Assembly: GCF_008831505.1 (NCBI RefSeq)
Contig: NZ_CP044507.1
Span: 2,232,001 to 2,296,000 of the forward strand
Length of the DNA stretch: 64,000 nucleotides
Source: Chryseobacterium sp.
GTDB taxonomy: Bacteria; Bacteroidota; Bacteroidia; Flavobacteriales; Weeksellaceae
Direction: 5' to 3'
Positions 1 to 9,863 of the stretch are shown in pieces. Under the pieces are notes generated by a model that worked only from the letters and a program-made list of their open reading frames with translations, was not told the DNA's origin and ran no database searches. A program made the position numbers and the translations under genes. The number at the start of each line of letters is the position of its first letter. Position 1 is the stretch's first letter.

Positions 1-382
1 CTTCCGTGAAGTAAAATCACGGTGGCGGCCGCTTATTGCAGTCTGGCTGGCCATGGTAGCCCTATCCACTCTCACCACCTATCAGCATCACCTTATTGAT
101 GTTTTTACAGGCAGCATTCTGGCCCATTTCACCTTCCTTCTGTTTCCATCCGGGCCTGTGCAAAATTCTTCACGCAACCTGCATACCGCCAATTTTTTCT
201 TCCTGGGCGCATGGTGCACACTTGCCGGTGCCTTTGTTCTGGCCGACTATCTGAGTCCAAACTGGATTTCACTTTTGGTACCTTCTACCCTACTTTTTCT
301 GCTTGGTCTGCTGTTCCAGCTTAGGCTCCTGGGATATATTAGACGGCAAACAGTAAGAGTGAATAACGTTCGTGAACGGTAG
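1..382 (+). CDS. PAP2-family phosphatase, C-terminal part (5' end outside window)
   Basis: The open frame runs from base 2 without a start, so the gene begins before the window; 126 residues are visible. Residues near Q-H-H-x-x-x-D-V-F-x-G match the last conserved block of PAP2-type membrane phosphatases (an H..D pair followed by G), preceded by S-x-x-T-T. Flanking stretches are hydrophobic and look like three to four membrane segments, and the tail ends in basic residues on the likely cytoplasmic side. Family members remove phosphate from lipid phosphates such as undecaprenyl pyrophosphate or phosphatidic acid, or transfer head groups; the substrate cannot be told from this fragment. A lipid-head-group transferase of the same fold is the main alternative. 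Confidence 0.6.
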   Translation, partial: FREVKSRWRPLIAVWLAMVALSTLTTYQHHLIDVFTGSILAHFTFLLFPSGPVQNSSRNLHTANFFFLGAWCTLAGAFVLADYLSPNWISLLVPSTLLFLLGLLFQLRLLGYIRRQTVRVNNVRER

Positions 383-484
383 TAAGCGTTAATTTACAAT
401 GCGTCAATCGCAAATCTTTACGATTTGAAGCTGAAATATGGCGACTTGAAATATCATGTCATTTTTTTTCAGGAAATTCGCGGC

Positions 485-1831
485 ATGGCAAAACTCAAAA
501 CTGCATATTTCTGTCAGAATTGCGGAACTCAGTATCCTCAATGGTTAGGACAATGCAAGAATTGTGGCGAATGGAATACCCTTGTGGAGGAAATAGTAGA
601 AAAATCTCCGGCCAGGACCACAGGCAGCAAATCCAAACAGCATATCATCAACATCATTGAAGTTGAGACCAGTGAGGAACCGCGCATTACAACACCTTCC
701 GAGGAACTGAACCGCGTACTGGGCGGCGGTATCGTGCTGGGCTCAGTGACCCTCATAGGTGGCGAACCGGGGATTGGCAAATCCACGCTTCTACTGCAGC
801 TTGCCCTGAAGATGAAGAAAAAGATTCTTTATGTGTCCGGCGAGGAGAGTGCGTCACAGATTAAAATGCGGGCCGACAGGCTTACAGAACTTCAGAACCC
901 GAACTGCTACCTTTTCACCGAAACGTCAGTGGAAAAAATCCTGCACGAAGCAAAAAAACTGCAGCCCGATTTTGTAATTATCGACTCCATACAGACGCTG
1001 CAAAGCCAGCTTATTGAAAGTTCGCCCGGCACGGTTTCACAGATACGGGAATGCTCCAATGAGATTATTAAATTTGCCAAAGACAGCAATACACCTGTTT
1101 TTCTGGTAGGCCACATCACCAAAGACGGTCAGATTGCAGGGCCCAAGGTGCTGGAACATATGGTAGATGTAGTACTTAATTTTGACGGAGACCGCAACCA
1201 TCTTTTCCGCCTTTTGCGTGCCAATAAAAACCGTTTCGGATCTACGTCAGAAATTGGAATTTACGAAATGGTGGCGCAGGGACTTAAGGAAATAAAAAAC
1301 CCTTCAGAAATACTGATTACAAAAAAGTTTGAGGAACTCTCGGGCAATTCGGTAGCCGTTACGCTGGAAGGCAACCGGCCGATGCTTATCGAGATTCAGG
1401 CTCTTGTAAGTTCTGCGGTATACGGAACACCGCAAAGAAGCTGTACAGGATATGATTCCAAGCGTCTGAATATGCTGCTGGCAGTTTTGGAAAAACGTGC
1501 CGGGTTTCAGTTGGGAGCCAAAGATGTATTCCTGAACATCACCGGAGGCATCAAAACCGACGATCCGGCGCTGGACCTGGCCGTAGTAGCGTCTATACTT
1601 TCAAGCAATGAGGACAGCGCGATTTCGGAACACTTCTGCTTCGCCGGTGAAATTGGTCTGAGTGGCGAAATCCGTCCGGTAGCACAGATTGAGCAGCGTA
1701 TTTCTGAAGCCGAAAAGCTGGGCTATGAACAAATATTTGTTTCCAAACTGAACAAACTTCCCAAAAGAAAGTCCGGGATTATTGTAGAGGAGGTTAGCAA
1801 GGTGGAAGAATTTCATGACCGTCTTTTTTAA
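485..1831 (+). CDS. radA: DNA repair protein RadA (Sms)
   Basis: RadA is a RecA-like ATPase that helps process recombination intermediates, driving branch migration and unwinding at D-loops. The 448-residue protein starts with a four-cysteine zinc finger (C10, C13, C24, C27), followed by the RecA-type core with Walker A G-E-P-G-I-G-K-S near residues 93-100 and the RadA signature K-N-R-F-G, then a Lon-like C-terminal domain (K-D-V-F-L-N-I-T-G-G). Length matches the family. The ATG at 485 is chosen because M-A-K-L-K-T directly precedes the zinc finger; an in-frame ATG at 425 would add 20 residues with no family match. Confidence 0.95.
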   Translation: MAKLKTAYFCQNCGTQYPQWLGQCKNCGEWNTLVEEIVEKSPARTTGSKSKQHIINIIEVETSEEPRITTPSEELNRVLGGGIVLGSVTLIGGEPGIGKSTLLLQLALKMKKKILYVSGEESASQIKMRADRLTELQNPNCYLFTETSVEKILHEAKKLQPDFVIIDSIQTLQSQLIESSPGTVSQIRECSNEIIKFAKDSNTPVFLVGHITKDGQIAGPKVLEHMVDVVLNFDGDRNHLFRLLRANKNRFGSTSEIGIYEMVAQGLKEIKNPSEILITKKFEELSGNSVAVTLEGNRPMLIEIQALVSSAVYGTPQRSCTGYDSKRLNMLLAVLEKRAGFQLGAKDVFLNITGGIKTDDPALDLAVVASILSSNEDSAISEHFCFAGEIGLSGEIRPVAQIEQRISEAEKLGYEQIFVSKLNKLPKRKSGIIVEEVSKVEEFHDRLF

Positions 1832-1903
1832 ATTCACCGAGCCATCATGCGGAAGATATTTATAGTTATATTTGGTAAAACTTACCATTAAAACACAAAC
1901 CGC

Positions 1904-3439
1904 ATGAAAAGGAATCTCGCCCTTCTTTACTCATTCTGTACTGCCCTGTTATGTGCTCAGACCTCCTTATTTCAGAATCCGGTGAATCCGGCCCACCTTC
2001 TGCCTAACCAAAGACTTCATGAAGACCTGTCGGCTTCCTATACATCTACAACTTATTACCTGCAGCCCGCTTTTAACACTGAAACTGATCTGTAAATACA
2101 GCTCCCAACTGGAAAGAAGCTCCGTGCCAGCCTCACCAAAACGTTCAGATATACCAACAAAAGTACATCATTTGCGTACGCAATTGAAAACGAACCGGAA
2201 TCCGAGCTTGTGTTTTCGCGCTACGGCAATATGCTTTCGGGCATGTATGCCTCATCTGAAGGCGAAAAAATAATGTTCCAGCAAACAGATGACAAGATCA
2301 TTGCAGTTTCACTGATTAATGAGGCATACATCAACAGCCGGGATTCCAGTATGGATTTCCTGATTCCGGCTGCGGCAAGCCATAAAACAAACCAGAACAT
2401 CTGCCTTTCACAGACACCTGCCTGCGGGGCCACGACCATTGATGTCATGGTGGTGTACACCTCAGCTGCCAGACTGGGCTGGGGAAGCGTGGCACAAAGT
2501 AATTCGCAGATTGCTACTGCCATCACCAATTTCAACCTGTCGCTTATTAATTCGGGAATACCGGATACTACAATAAATCTGGTCTATGCCGGCGAAATAG
2601 ATTACACCGAGAGTGGAAACATTAGTACCGACCTAAACAGACTGCGTTTGCCGGCAGACGGATTTATGGATGATGCACACACACTGAGAACCACATACGG
2701 TGCAGATTTATGTGCTTTGATTACAGCAACACCTACCAACACCTGCGGCCTGGGTTATCTAAACACCAATCCTTCCAACTACAGCAATAGCGCGGCGTTT
2801 TCGGTTTCGTTAAGGAACTGTGCTGTATCGAATTATACTTTAAGCCATGAAATAAGACACAATATGGGTCTTAACCATGACTGGTATGTGAACCAAAGCA
2901 ATAACCCCTGCTCCAATATGCACGGCTATGTAAATCAAACTGCAGTTACACTTGGCACAGCCAGTTCCACGTCACAGCGCTGGCGTACGCTCATGGCTTA
3001 TAATGACGAATGTGCCGATGCGGGCATCAACTGCTCCAGAACCAACCGGTGGGCCAACCCGTTGGTTAATTACAATGGTGAACCTACCGGAATAGCAGCT
3101 CCGAATCCCACACCGTCTGATGAAGCTTTCGGTTTCGCACGTTTTGCATGCGTGGTTGCCGATTTTATGCCAACTGCAAACATGAACACTGTAGAATCGG
3201 TTATTGACACCAGGAATGAATTGACTGTATATCCAAATCCGGCTTCAGAGGAAATCAATATCAGCACCGGAAACAGTGAGGCCAATACCTTCCGGATCAT
3301 CAACATGGCAGGGCAGGTTGTACATACAGGTAAGAATAGAACGGTAAACATACGGCATTTGAGTCCGGGCGAATACATCCTGACGGTTTCGGACACTGAC
3401 GGAGCGTTTAAGGGCTCAGCAAAATTCATCGTAAAATAA
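1904..3439 (+). pseudogene. Secreted reprolysin-like metalloprotease with T9SS sorting domain, interrupted by an in-frame TAA
   Basis: The frame opens with a signal peptide (M-K-R-N-L-A-L-L-Y-S-F-C-T-A-L-L-C-A-Q) and continues in the same frame to 3439, but a TAA at 2093-2095 stops it after 63 residues. Reading through that codon gives one 511-codon protein. The metzincin zinc site H-E-I-R-H-N-M-G-L-N-H-D lies near residue 315, with a downstream L-M-A-Y Met-turn. The tail has the type A sorting domain pattern (V-Y-P-N-P-A at its start, ending I-V-K) used for export by the type IX system. Everything except the stop codon looks intact and no frameshift is needed, so this is either a recent nonsense mutation or a sequencing error. 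A downstream in-frame ATG at 2210 would give a product without a signal peptide. Confidence 0.8.
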
Positions 3440-3533
3440 CCCTGCACTAAAGGTTACTGAAGCTCTTTTCAGGCAACAGCTCAATAAGCAGGCCTCATAA
3501 GGTCTGTTACTGCCAATTTATATAAATTAGCAG

Positions 3534-4112
3534 ATGAATTTTTTGGCACATTCCTACCTGGCATTTTCGGACGGACATATCGTGGGACAGTTCCTGCAGG
3601 ATTTCATCCGGAACAAAGACCGGTTTTCGTTTCCGCCTGAAATTGTGGAAGGGATACTGCTGCACCGCGAGATTGATACCTTTACGGATGCGCATCCTGA
3701 GATCCATGAGGCCAAAAAGGTTTTCAGTCCACTCGTGCGGCTCTATTCGGGCGCGTTTGTAGATGTAGCGTTTGACTATTTCCTGGCCAACCACTTACCT
3801 GAAGAAACTTTAAAACTGCATGCAGAAAGGGTTTACGGAGTTTTGGGACACCATCTGCATCTTTTCCCGCCCCCATTTCACCGAATGCTTGAGGGAATGG
3901 AAAGAGATAACTGGCTTTATCATTACCGGGAGGAGCAGGGCATTCATTTTTCATTCCGTAACGTCCTGAACAAGGCGAGATATCTGGATAAAAACCTGGC
4001 TGTTTTCGAGGTCTTCCTGAACAACAGACCTCAGCTTGAAGCTCATTTCATGAAATTTTTCCCCGACCTGGTGAGACATGCTGAAACTTTCAACAGCCGC
4101 TTTCGCATCTAG
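3534..4112 (+). CDS. Acyl carrier protein phosphodiesterase-like protein (AcpH/DUF479 family)
   Basis: AcpH-type proteins belong to the HD-fold superfamily; the E. coli member removes the 4'-phosphopantetheine arm from acyl carrier protein. The 192-residue protein has the family features: N-terminal M-N-F-L-A-H, then G-I-L-L-H-R-E-I-D-T-F-T-D-A-H-P (His and Asp residues of the metal site), and V-F-D-Y-F-L-A-N-H-type residues after it. Length matches. It overlaps the convergent DUF6702 gene by four bases at the stop codons. Enzymatic activity has been shown for few family members, so the exact role here is inferred. Confidence 0.85.
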   Translation: MNFLAHSYLAFSDGHIVGQFLQDFIRNKDRFSFPPEIVEGILLHREIDTFTDAHPEIHEAKKVFSPLVRLYSGAFVDVAFDYFLANHLPEETLKLHAERVYGVLGHHLHLFPPPFHRMLEGMERDNWLYHYREEQGIHFSFRNVLNKARYLDKNLAVFEVFLNNRPQLEAHFMKFFPDLVRHAETFNSRFRI

Positions 4113-4609
4113 AAATTCCGGTAAAGGTAACGGTCCGGATAACTGAGTTTATGGCTTTGCCTGTTGCCGTTTACGATAATATGAATGATGTTGATCTGAT
4201 CGTCAAAAAGATTATAAAGCACACTCACGGCGGCTTCTACCTTTTTGGGAGAATCAAGTTTCTGCGATTCCAGGTAAATATTCACCGCTTCACTGTCTTC
4301 TTCAAATCCGAGATAAGTCAGATTTAACACCTTATTGTCTGCTTTCAGTTTCAGATGGCCGGAAAGGTAATTAATAAGTAATGTGTTTATTTTTGGCTGA
4401 TACGACTCATTATTAAAGTGCAGTGCCTCGCCATATTTTTCCTTTAGCGCGTTTTCCAGATCATCCAGGAAAAACCTGGCGCTGATCTCAAAGGTTTTGG
4501 ATGATGCATTGTATCTGAATTCAACCGAACCTACATGATAGGGGTGTATTTCGCTTGCGGGAAGAGCCGAAAACAGAAAGAGGGATATCAGGACCAGCAG
4601 TTTATGCAT
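4109..4609 (-). CDS. DUF6702-family envelope protein
   Basis: This 166-residue protein starts with a signal peptide (M-H-K-L-L-V-L-I-S-L-F-L-F-S-A-L-P-A) and continues H-P-Y-H-V-G-S-V-E-F, the start typical of the DUF6702 family of Bacteroidota. The rest looks like mixed beta structure. It is divergent from the HupE/UreJ-like gene at 4663 and close to the M1 peptidase, a grouping I recall from other Flavobacteriia. Function is unknown; a role next to the metallopeptidase at the cell envelope is a guess from context only. Confidence 0.7.
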   Translation of the reverse strand: MHKLLVLISLFLFSALPASEIHPYHVGSVEFRYNASSKTFEISARFFLDDLENALKEKYGEALHFNNESYQPKINTLLINYLSGHLKLKADNKVLNLTYLGFEEDSEAVNIYLESQKLDSPKKVEAAVSVLYNLFDDQINIIHIIVNGNRQSHKLSYPDRYLYRNF

Positions 4610-4662
4610 CTGCCAAAATTAGAAATAAATTTTGTATTATCGCCAGCTTAAAACAACGGCCG

Positions 4663-5241
4663 ATGCAGGATTTTCTATTTTATCTGAGTTTGGGTTGGGA
4701 GCACATAATCTCCCTTGACGCCCTGGATCACCAGCTCTTTGTACTGGTACTGGTTGTGGTTTTCAGCATGAAGGACTGGAAAAAAATCCTCTGGCTAATT
4801 ACCGCATTCACCATAGGCCACTCCATCACATTGGCACTAAGTGTATTGGATTTGGTAAAGGTACCGGGCCAATGGGTAGAGTTCCTGATACCACTCACCA
4901 TTTTTATCACGGCTGCAGACAATATCCTGATGAAAAACAGACAGCAGAATCTGATGAAAATGAACCATTATCTGGCGATGATTTTCGGCCTCATCCATGG
5001 AATGGGTTTCGCAAACACCGCGCGGATGACAATGGCCAGTGAGCAGGATCTGTTTTTACCTTTACTGGGTTTCAATATTGGCCTGGAACTGGGACAAATT
5101 CTTGTAGTTGCGCTCATTCTCGCACTGCAATGGCTTATTTTGGCGATTTTTAAAGCCAACCGCAAAGACTGGATACTTTTTGTTTCGGCAGGAGTTTTTG
5201 CTTTGTCTCTGCAGATGACGCTGGAAAGGCTGCCCTTTTGA
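4663..5241 (+). CDS. HupE/UreJ-like membrane protein
   Basis: A 192-residue integral membrane protein with about six hydrophobic segments. The beginning F-x-L-G-W-E-H-I-I-S-L-D-A-L-D-H-Q-L-F and the later F-T-I-G-H-S-I-T-L and G-L-I-H-G-M-G-F-A motifs, with membrane histidines, are those of HupE/UreJ proteins, which act in nickel uptake or metal delivery in some bacteria. No hydrogenase or urease genes are seen nearby, so the metal role is unproven. The start M-Q-D-F at 4663 is preferred; an upstream ATG in the same frame would run back over the divergent DUF6702 start. Confidence 0.75.
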   Translation: MQDFLFYLSLGWEHIISLDALDHQLFVLVLVVVFSMKDWKKILWLITAFTIGHSITLALSVLDLVKVPGQWVEFLIPLTIFITAADNILMKNRQQNLMKMNHYLAMIFGLIHGMGFANTARMTMASEQDLFLPLLGFNIGLELGQILVVALILALQWLILAIFKANRKDWILFVSAGVFALSLQMTLERLPF

Positions 5242-5328
5242 TTACATTGATTACTCATTTATCTGGATTTAGCAGAATTCAGTAACATTTTGCTAAATTT
5301 AAACACTACTTCATTAAATCCGTTTTAT

Positions 5329-7695
5329 ATGAAACTTTTTAGTCTGCTGCTCGCCATGCTGTTGCCCATGAGTTTTTGCGCTCAGAATATCCAGAATAAT
5401 CCGGGAAGCAACCATGGAAACAAATTTGAACAGCTGGGAACCATCCTGCCCACTCCCAATGTGTATCGGAATGCCTCCGGCGCGCCCGGGCACCAATATT
5501 GGCAAAACCGCGCAGATTACGAAATTACGGCGTATCTGGATGAGGAAAAAAGAAATCTGCGGGGATCGGAGACTTTGACTTATTATAATAATTCACCGGA
5601 CGAACTGGAATATCTGTGGCTGCAACTGGATGAAAACCAGCAGTCCTCAGTAAATAATGCAGGCTATGATATGGAATCCACCCTGCCACGTCAAATTACA
5701 ACAGACCGCCTGAAAGTGACCGATCTGCCGGCAAAGGATAACGGCTACGGTGTAAATCTGGAAAAAGTTACTGATGCCGCGGGAAATCCCCTGCCCTACA
5801 CCGTGAATAAAACCATGATGCGGATAGACCTGCCCAGACCGCTGAAAAGCGGAGAAAAATACACGTTTAAAATAGACTGGAATTACAATATTCCCAACCG
5901 TATAACAATGGGCGGCCGTGGTGGCTATGAACATTTTCCTGAAGACGGTAATGATCTGTACACCATAACACAATGGTTTCCCCGGATGTGCGTATACAGC
6001 GACTTTAAAGGCTGGCAGCATAACCAGTTTACGGGAAGAGGTGAATTTGCGCTCCCCTTCGGCAACTACAAAGTCTCCATGAATGTTCCCGCTGACCATA
6101 TTGTTGCTTCAACAGGTGAAGGAAAGAATTTTGAAACAGTTCTGACACCTACTCAGCTTGCGCGGTGGAAAAAAGCCCAAACAGCTTCAGAACCAATTGA
6201 AATAGTTACTTTGGAGGAGGCCAAAAAAGCCGAAAAAACCAGGTCAAAACAGAGAAAAACCTGGTTTTTTGAGGCCGAAAACGTGCGCGATTTTGCGTGG
6301 ACATCTTCCCGGAAATTTATTTGGGACGGTATGAAGGTTGTAATTCCTGAAAACAACAATCAGGTGATGGCCATGAGCCTCTACCCAAAAGAATCTTATC
6401 ATCTTTACCGTAAATTTTCAACCCGGGCAGTTGCGCACACCATCCTTACCTACAGTGAATTCACAATTCCGTACCCCTATCCGGTGGCGCAGTCGGTGGA
6501 AGCTGCCAACGGTATGGAATATCCTATGATTTGCTTCAATTATGGCAGGACAGAAAAAGACGGGACTTATTCTGAGGGAATCAAGAACGGAATGATCGGC
6601 GTGATTATTCACGAAGTCGGACACAACTTTTTCCCAATGATTGTAAATTCAGACGAAAGGCAGTGGTCCTGGATGGATGAAGGTCTGAATACTTTTGTAG
6701 AGTACCTTACAGAGGAGAGATGGGACAATAAATTCCCTTCCCGCCGAGGACCGGCACACACGATCGTAGATTATATGAAGTTACCGAAAGACCAGCTGGA
6801 ACCCATCATGGTGAATTCAGAGAACATCATCCATTTCGGCCCGAATGCTTATGCCAAACCTGCCACCGGCCTGAATATCCTGCGCGAAACAATAATGGGC
6901 CGTGAAATATTTGACAAAGCGTTCAAAACCTATTCAAAAAGATGGGCGTTCAGGCATCCCGAACCTGCAGATTTCTTCCGTTCAATGAATGATGCCAGTG
7001 CCGAAAACCTGGACTGGTTCTGGCGGGGCTGGTTTTACGGTACCGATCCGGTGGATATCGCTATTGATAAAGTAACTGTAGCTGCACCGGACCTGGACGC
7101 CACTCCGCAACCTTTTCGTGAGGTTTATAATGTAGACGCCCCACTTCTCAATTCATTTGATGACATTTCCAAAATCCGTAACCGTAATGATAAAAGTATC
7201 ACCTTTTACACCGATAAAGACAGGGAAAGTCAGGATTTTTACTGGCGTTACGCACGTGGCCGGGAAAAAGTAAATACGAAGCGTGAATATACTGTTGAGC
7301 GCGAAACAATGGAGAAGGTAGCCGCCAAAGATAAGCGTGACCTGCAAAATATATTTGGCTATCAAATTGATTTTGTTAATAAGGGCGGGATGGTAATGCC
7401 CATCATTCTGGAGTTTACTTTCGAAGACGGTACAAAACTCACCGATAAATCCTCTGCCCAAATCTGGCGAAAGGATGAGAACAAAGTGTCCAAAACCTAC
7501 TTCTTCGACAAAAAATTAAAGTCAATTCAGCTTGACCCACTGCGTGAAACCGCCGACATAGACATCAGCAATAATTTCTGGGGTCAGATTCCGGCTCCGG
7601 TCACAAAGTTTGAAGTCTTTAAACAAAAAGCAGGAAATGCGGTGCGCGGTGCAGCACAGGAACGGATAAATCCCATGCAGGCTGCGGGTAAATAA
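5329..7695 (+). CDS. Secreted or periplasmic M1-family zinc aminopeptidase
   Basis: A 788-residue protein with a clear signal peptide (M-K-L-F-S-L-L-L-A-M-L-L-P-M-S-F-C-A-Q). The zinc site H-E-V-G-H near residue 428 is followed about 18 residues later by the glutamate in W-M-D-E-G-L-N-T-F-V-E, the HExxH-(18)-E arrangement of gluzincin M1 peptidases. The N-terminal part is a beta-rich domain with polar, aromatic-rich stretches like other M1 enzymes. It probably trims peptides outside the cytoplasm for nutrition. There is no obvious C-terminal sorting domain. The start at 5329 is chosen for the signal peptide; a TTG at 5290 would push it inward. A shared terminator lies at 7693-7735. Confidence 0.9.
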   Translation: MKLFSLLLAMLLPMSFCAQNIQNNPGSNHGNKFEQLGTILPTPNVYRNASGAPGHQYWQNRADYEITAYLDEEKRNLRGSETLTYYNNSPDELEYLWLQLDENQQSSVNNAGYDMESTLPRQITTDRLKVTDLPAKDNGYGVNLEKVTDAAGNPLPYTVNKTMMRIDLPRPLKSGEKYTFKIDWNYNIPNRITMGGRGGYEHFPEDGNDLYTITQWFPRMCVYSDFKGWQHNQFTGRGEFALPFGNYKVSMNVPADHIVASTGEGKNFETVLTPTQLARWKKAQTASEPIEIVTLEEAKKAEKTRSKQRKTWFFEAENVRDFAWTSSRKFIWDGMKVVIPENNNQVMAMSLYPKESYHLYRKFSTRAVAHTILTYSEFTIPYPYPVAQSVEAANGMEYPMICFNYGRTEKDGTYSEGIKNGMIGVIIHEVGHNFFPMIVNSDERQWSWMDEGLNTFVEYLTEERWDNKFPSRRGPAHTIVDYMKLPKDQLEPIMVNSENIIHFGPNAYAKPATGLNILRETIMGREIFDKAFKTYSKRWAFRHPEPADFFRSMNDASAENLDWFWRGWFYGTDPVDIAIDKVTVAAPDLDATPQPFREVYNVDAPLLNSFDDISKIRNRNDKSITFYTDKDRESQDFYWRYARGREKVNTKREYTVERETMEKVAAKDKRDLQNIFGYQIDFVNKGGMVMPIILEFTFEDGTKLTDKSSAQIWRKDENKVSKTYFFDKKLKSIQLDPLRETADIDISNNFWGQIPAPVTKFEVFKQKAGNAVRGAAQERINPMQAAGK

Positions 7696-7735
7696 AAAAA
7701 ACAGGAGTTGCGGTGCAGCTCCTGTTTTGTTTTAG
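7693..7735. terminator. Bidirectional terminator between the M1 peptidase and the convergent large unknown gene
   Basis: The hairpin AAACAGGAG (7699-7707) and CTCCTGTTT (7719-7727) has a T-rich run on its right side and a run of seven A on its left, so it can end transcripts from both strands. Confidence 0.8.
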
Positions 7736-7748
7736 TATTATAAATGAA

Positions 7749-9863
7749 TTAATCTTTCAGACAGAATGCCTGATTGGTATACGTAGGACTTGCCATGTAA
7801 GCACTGTCCACCACGTTTTTCTGTTCAATTACCAGAACTATGTTTCCACAGTTTTTGTCTGTTGCAGTCGTTACTTTAAATTCGCCGTTCACTACATTCA
7901 CTGTTCTGGTAAATGAATTCACCTCGCCGGGAGCAATGACCTGATTTACGCCTTCAAAATCCATGTCGGTAAAGCGGCCACCGGAAACAGAAAGTGTGAA
8001 TTTATGGATGAAATTGTCGGTAGCGCTGAACTTACCGAGAATTACATCACCTTTTTTGAAATGAACGCATTCCCCTTCATCATTGATCTTCATCATAGGT
8101 ACAGGATAGGTGTTATCCATTTGGATACGGTGAGAATCTGAACTTCCGTCTTCATGTTCAATCACAATGTTCAGTCTGGCATTTGTGCCCGGGCTGAAAA
8201 GTGCCAGCTGACTCATAATATTGAGCTGATAAGGCTGATAGGTATAATAATTAGTAGCCGGTTCCGGATTGATGGTAGTATGAATTACGTTGCCGGAAGA
8301 ATCATAACCTACCAGATGCAGCGGATCATTCACATAATTCATAGCTCCGGTTTCCAGGTTAATCACCTTAATCCGGTATTTCATACCTGCAAATGGCGAT
8401 GAAACGCCGTGGATACTTATTTTGCCCATAAACCGGCTGCCATTGATCACCGGATTCTGGTTAATTTCAAATTTTGCTGCAGGCAGCGTAAGACCGGTGG
8501 TGTCATCAATATGATCAACTGAAATTCCGCCTAAAAGAATCATCTTTGGTGACTTGCCGTTCCAGCCTTTAGGCATGGGCGGAATCTGAACATATGCCTC
8601 CTTGAAATTACCCCAGTAAGGAGTATCGAGGCCTGTGGGTGGCACATTCCAGGAAAGCACTGCGCGAACTTTTATGACCCTTGGCGCATCGCATTTGGTT
8701 TTAAACTTCGTAAGGTCATAGGGCAGGATGGCAGAGTAAGAAAGACCGGCGTGTCCGGGAATATCATGGAGAACAACCACCTGGGTACCTACCCTCACCC
8801 ACTGGCAGTTTGTGGATGAATCCTTGATCCAGAAAGTCACATATTCTTTAGAACCCGCCGTGCACAGGCCACCACCATAGCCATAGTGTTTCTTCGCCCG
8901 GAATGTGGCCACAAAGGCTTCCTTGTGATAATCCAGTCCTACACAGCCAATTTCCTCATAGGTCGTATTGCCTGTAGATTTGATGAGATCCTGCAGACTT
9001 TTTGTAAAATCAAGCTGATTGGCCTTAAACAGCGAAACTATATTGCTTTTAATAACCGGATCATTGCTGGTCATGGCTTCTACCAAAAGTTTGGCACCAG
9101 ACCGATGGGGTTCTACACTGAGATTAGCATTTTTATAATCGCTTACCAGCTGGGAGAAATTAACTTTATCTGCCGCATATTCTTTTTGTGCATCACTAAG
9201 ACTCTTCGCGGCCGCAGGATTATTCGCTGTAAGATCTTTCAGGGATATAGCAGGATTTAAAATGGCTTTCTCAATCAGAGAACCGATATTCACAAAGGGA
9301 ATATTGATTTTTATGGGCTTAATCTGAATCTGGTCTTCCTTCACGTTTCCCCAAACGTAACCTGGCTGGGTTAAATTTGGATCGTTTGCCGGCGGAATAG
9401 AATTCCAGAGAAGGACAGCTTTCACCTTAGGCAAAACAGGTTGCGAACAGACTTTCTGCTTAGGGTCAATTTTAAGGCGTAGTGCGAATTCCATGGGTTT
9501 TTCAAGCTGTTGGTCACAGTCTTTTAAATCCGGGATATCATGAACATTAGCACCCACATATCCTTCATCTACCCAGCCGCCACCGTAATTTACATAAAAC
9601 CTTACATAAATATGAGAACCGGCACTGCACAGATTTCCGGAGTATCCGTAAGCTCTCTTAATTTTCACAATCGCGGTCAGCTCTTCACTGTCCGGATTAT
9701 AGCCTACACAACCCAATTCTTCAAAGGAAGTATTGAAGTTTTTTTCAAAAAACGCCAGGGGTGTATTTAATTTCAGGGCAGATTTTGAGCTGATGTTGGC
9801 CAGATAAAGCTGAGATTCATTTCGGGCAAGCATAAGCTGCTTTTCGTTTAATTCGTTAGGCAT
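7749..9863 (-). CDS. Large protein of unknown function with a duplicated domain
   Basis: A 704-residue protein that I cannot assign. It begins M-P-N-E-L-N-E-K-Q without a signal peptide or membrane segment. Two related domains are visible, roughly residues 45-185 and 300-435. Both carry E-(L/I)-G-C-V-G, then a basic K-(R/K)-x-Y-G-Y-(S/G)-G-(N/G)-L-C-(S/T)-A-G-S, later V-H-D-I-P or L-H-D-I-P, and then K-(A/V)-x-L-x-W-N with Pro-rich ends. Each has a Cys pair (G-C-V-G and L-C-x-A-G-S). The C-terminal third looks beta-rich and has no known motif. It stands alone between convergent M1 and a long intergenic region. Base composition matches the neighbours. A cell-surface role is possible, but there is no export signal. 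Confidence 0.7.
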   Translation of the reverse strand: MPNELNEKQLMLARNESQLYLANISSKSALKLNTPLAFFEKNFNTSFEELGCVGYNPDSEELTAIVKIKRAYGYSGNLCSAGSHIYVRFYVNYGGGWVDEGYVGANVHDIPDLKDCDQQLEKPMEFALRLKIDPKQKVCSQPVLPKVKAVLLWNSIPPANDPNLTQPGYVWGNVKEDQIQIKPIKINIPFVNIGSLIEKAILNPAISLKDLTANNPAAAKSLSDAQKEYAADKVNFSQLVSDYKNANLSVEPHRSGAKLLVEAMTSNDPVIKSNIVSLFKANQLDFTKSLQDLIKSTGNTTYEEIGCVGLDYHKEAFVATFRAKKHYGYGGGLCTAGSKEYVTFWIKDSSTNCQWVRVGTQVVVLHDIPGHAGLSYSAILPYDLTKFKTKCDAPRVIKVRAVLSWNVPPTGLDTPYWGNFKEAYVQIPPMPKGWNGKSPKMILLGGISVDHIDDTTGLTLPAAKFEINQNPVINGSRFMGKISIHGVSSPFAGMKYRIKVINLETGAMNYVNDPLHLVGYDSSGNVIHTTINPEPATNYYTYQPYQLNIMSQLALFSPGTNARLNIVIEHEDGSSDSHRIQMDNTYPVPMMKINDEGECVHFKKGDVILGKFSATDNFIHKFTLSVSGGRFTDMDFEGVNQVIAPGEVNSFTRTVNVVNGEFKVTTATDKNCGNIVLVIEQKNVVDSAYMASPTYTNQAFCLKD

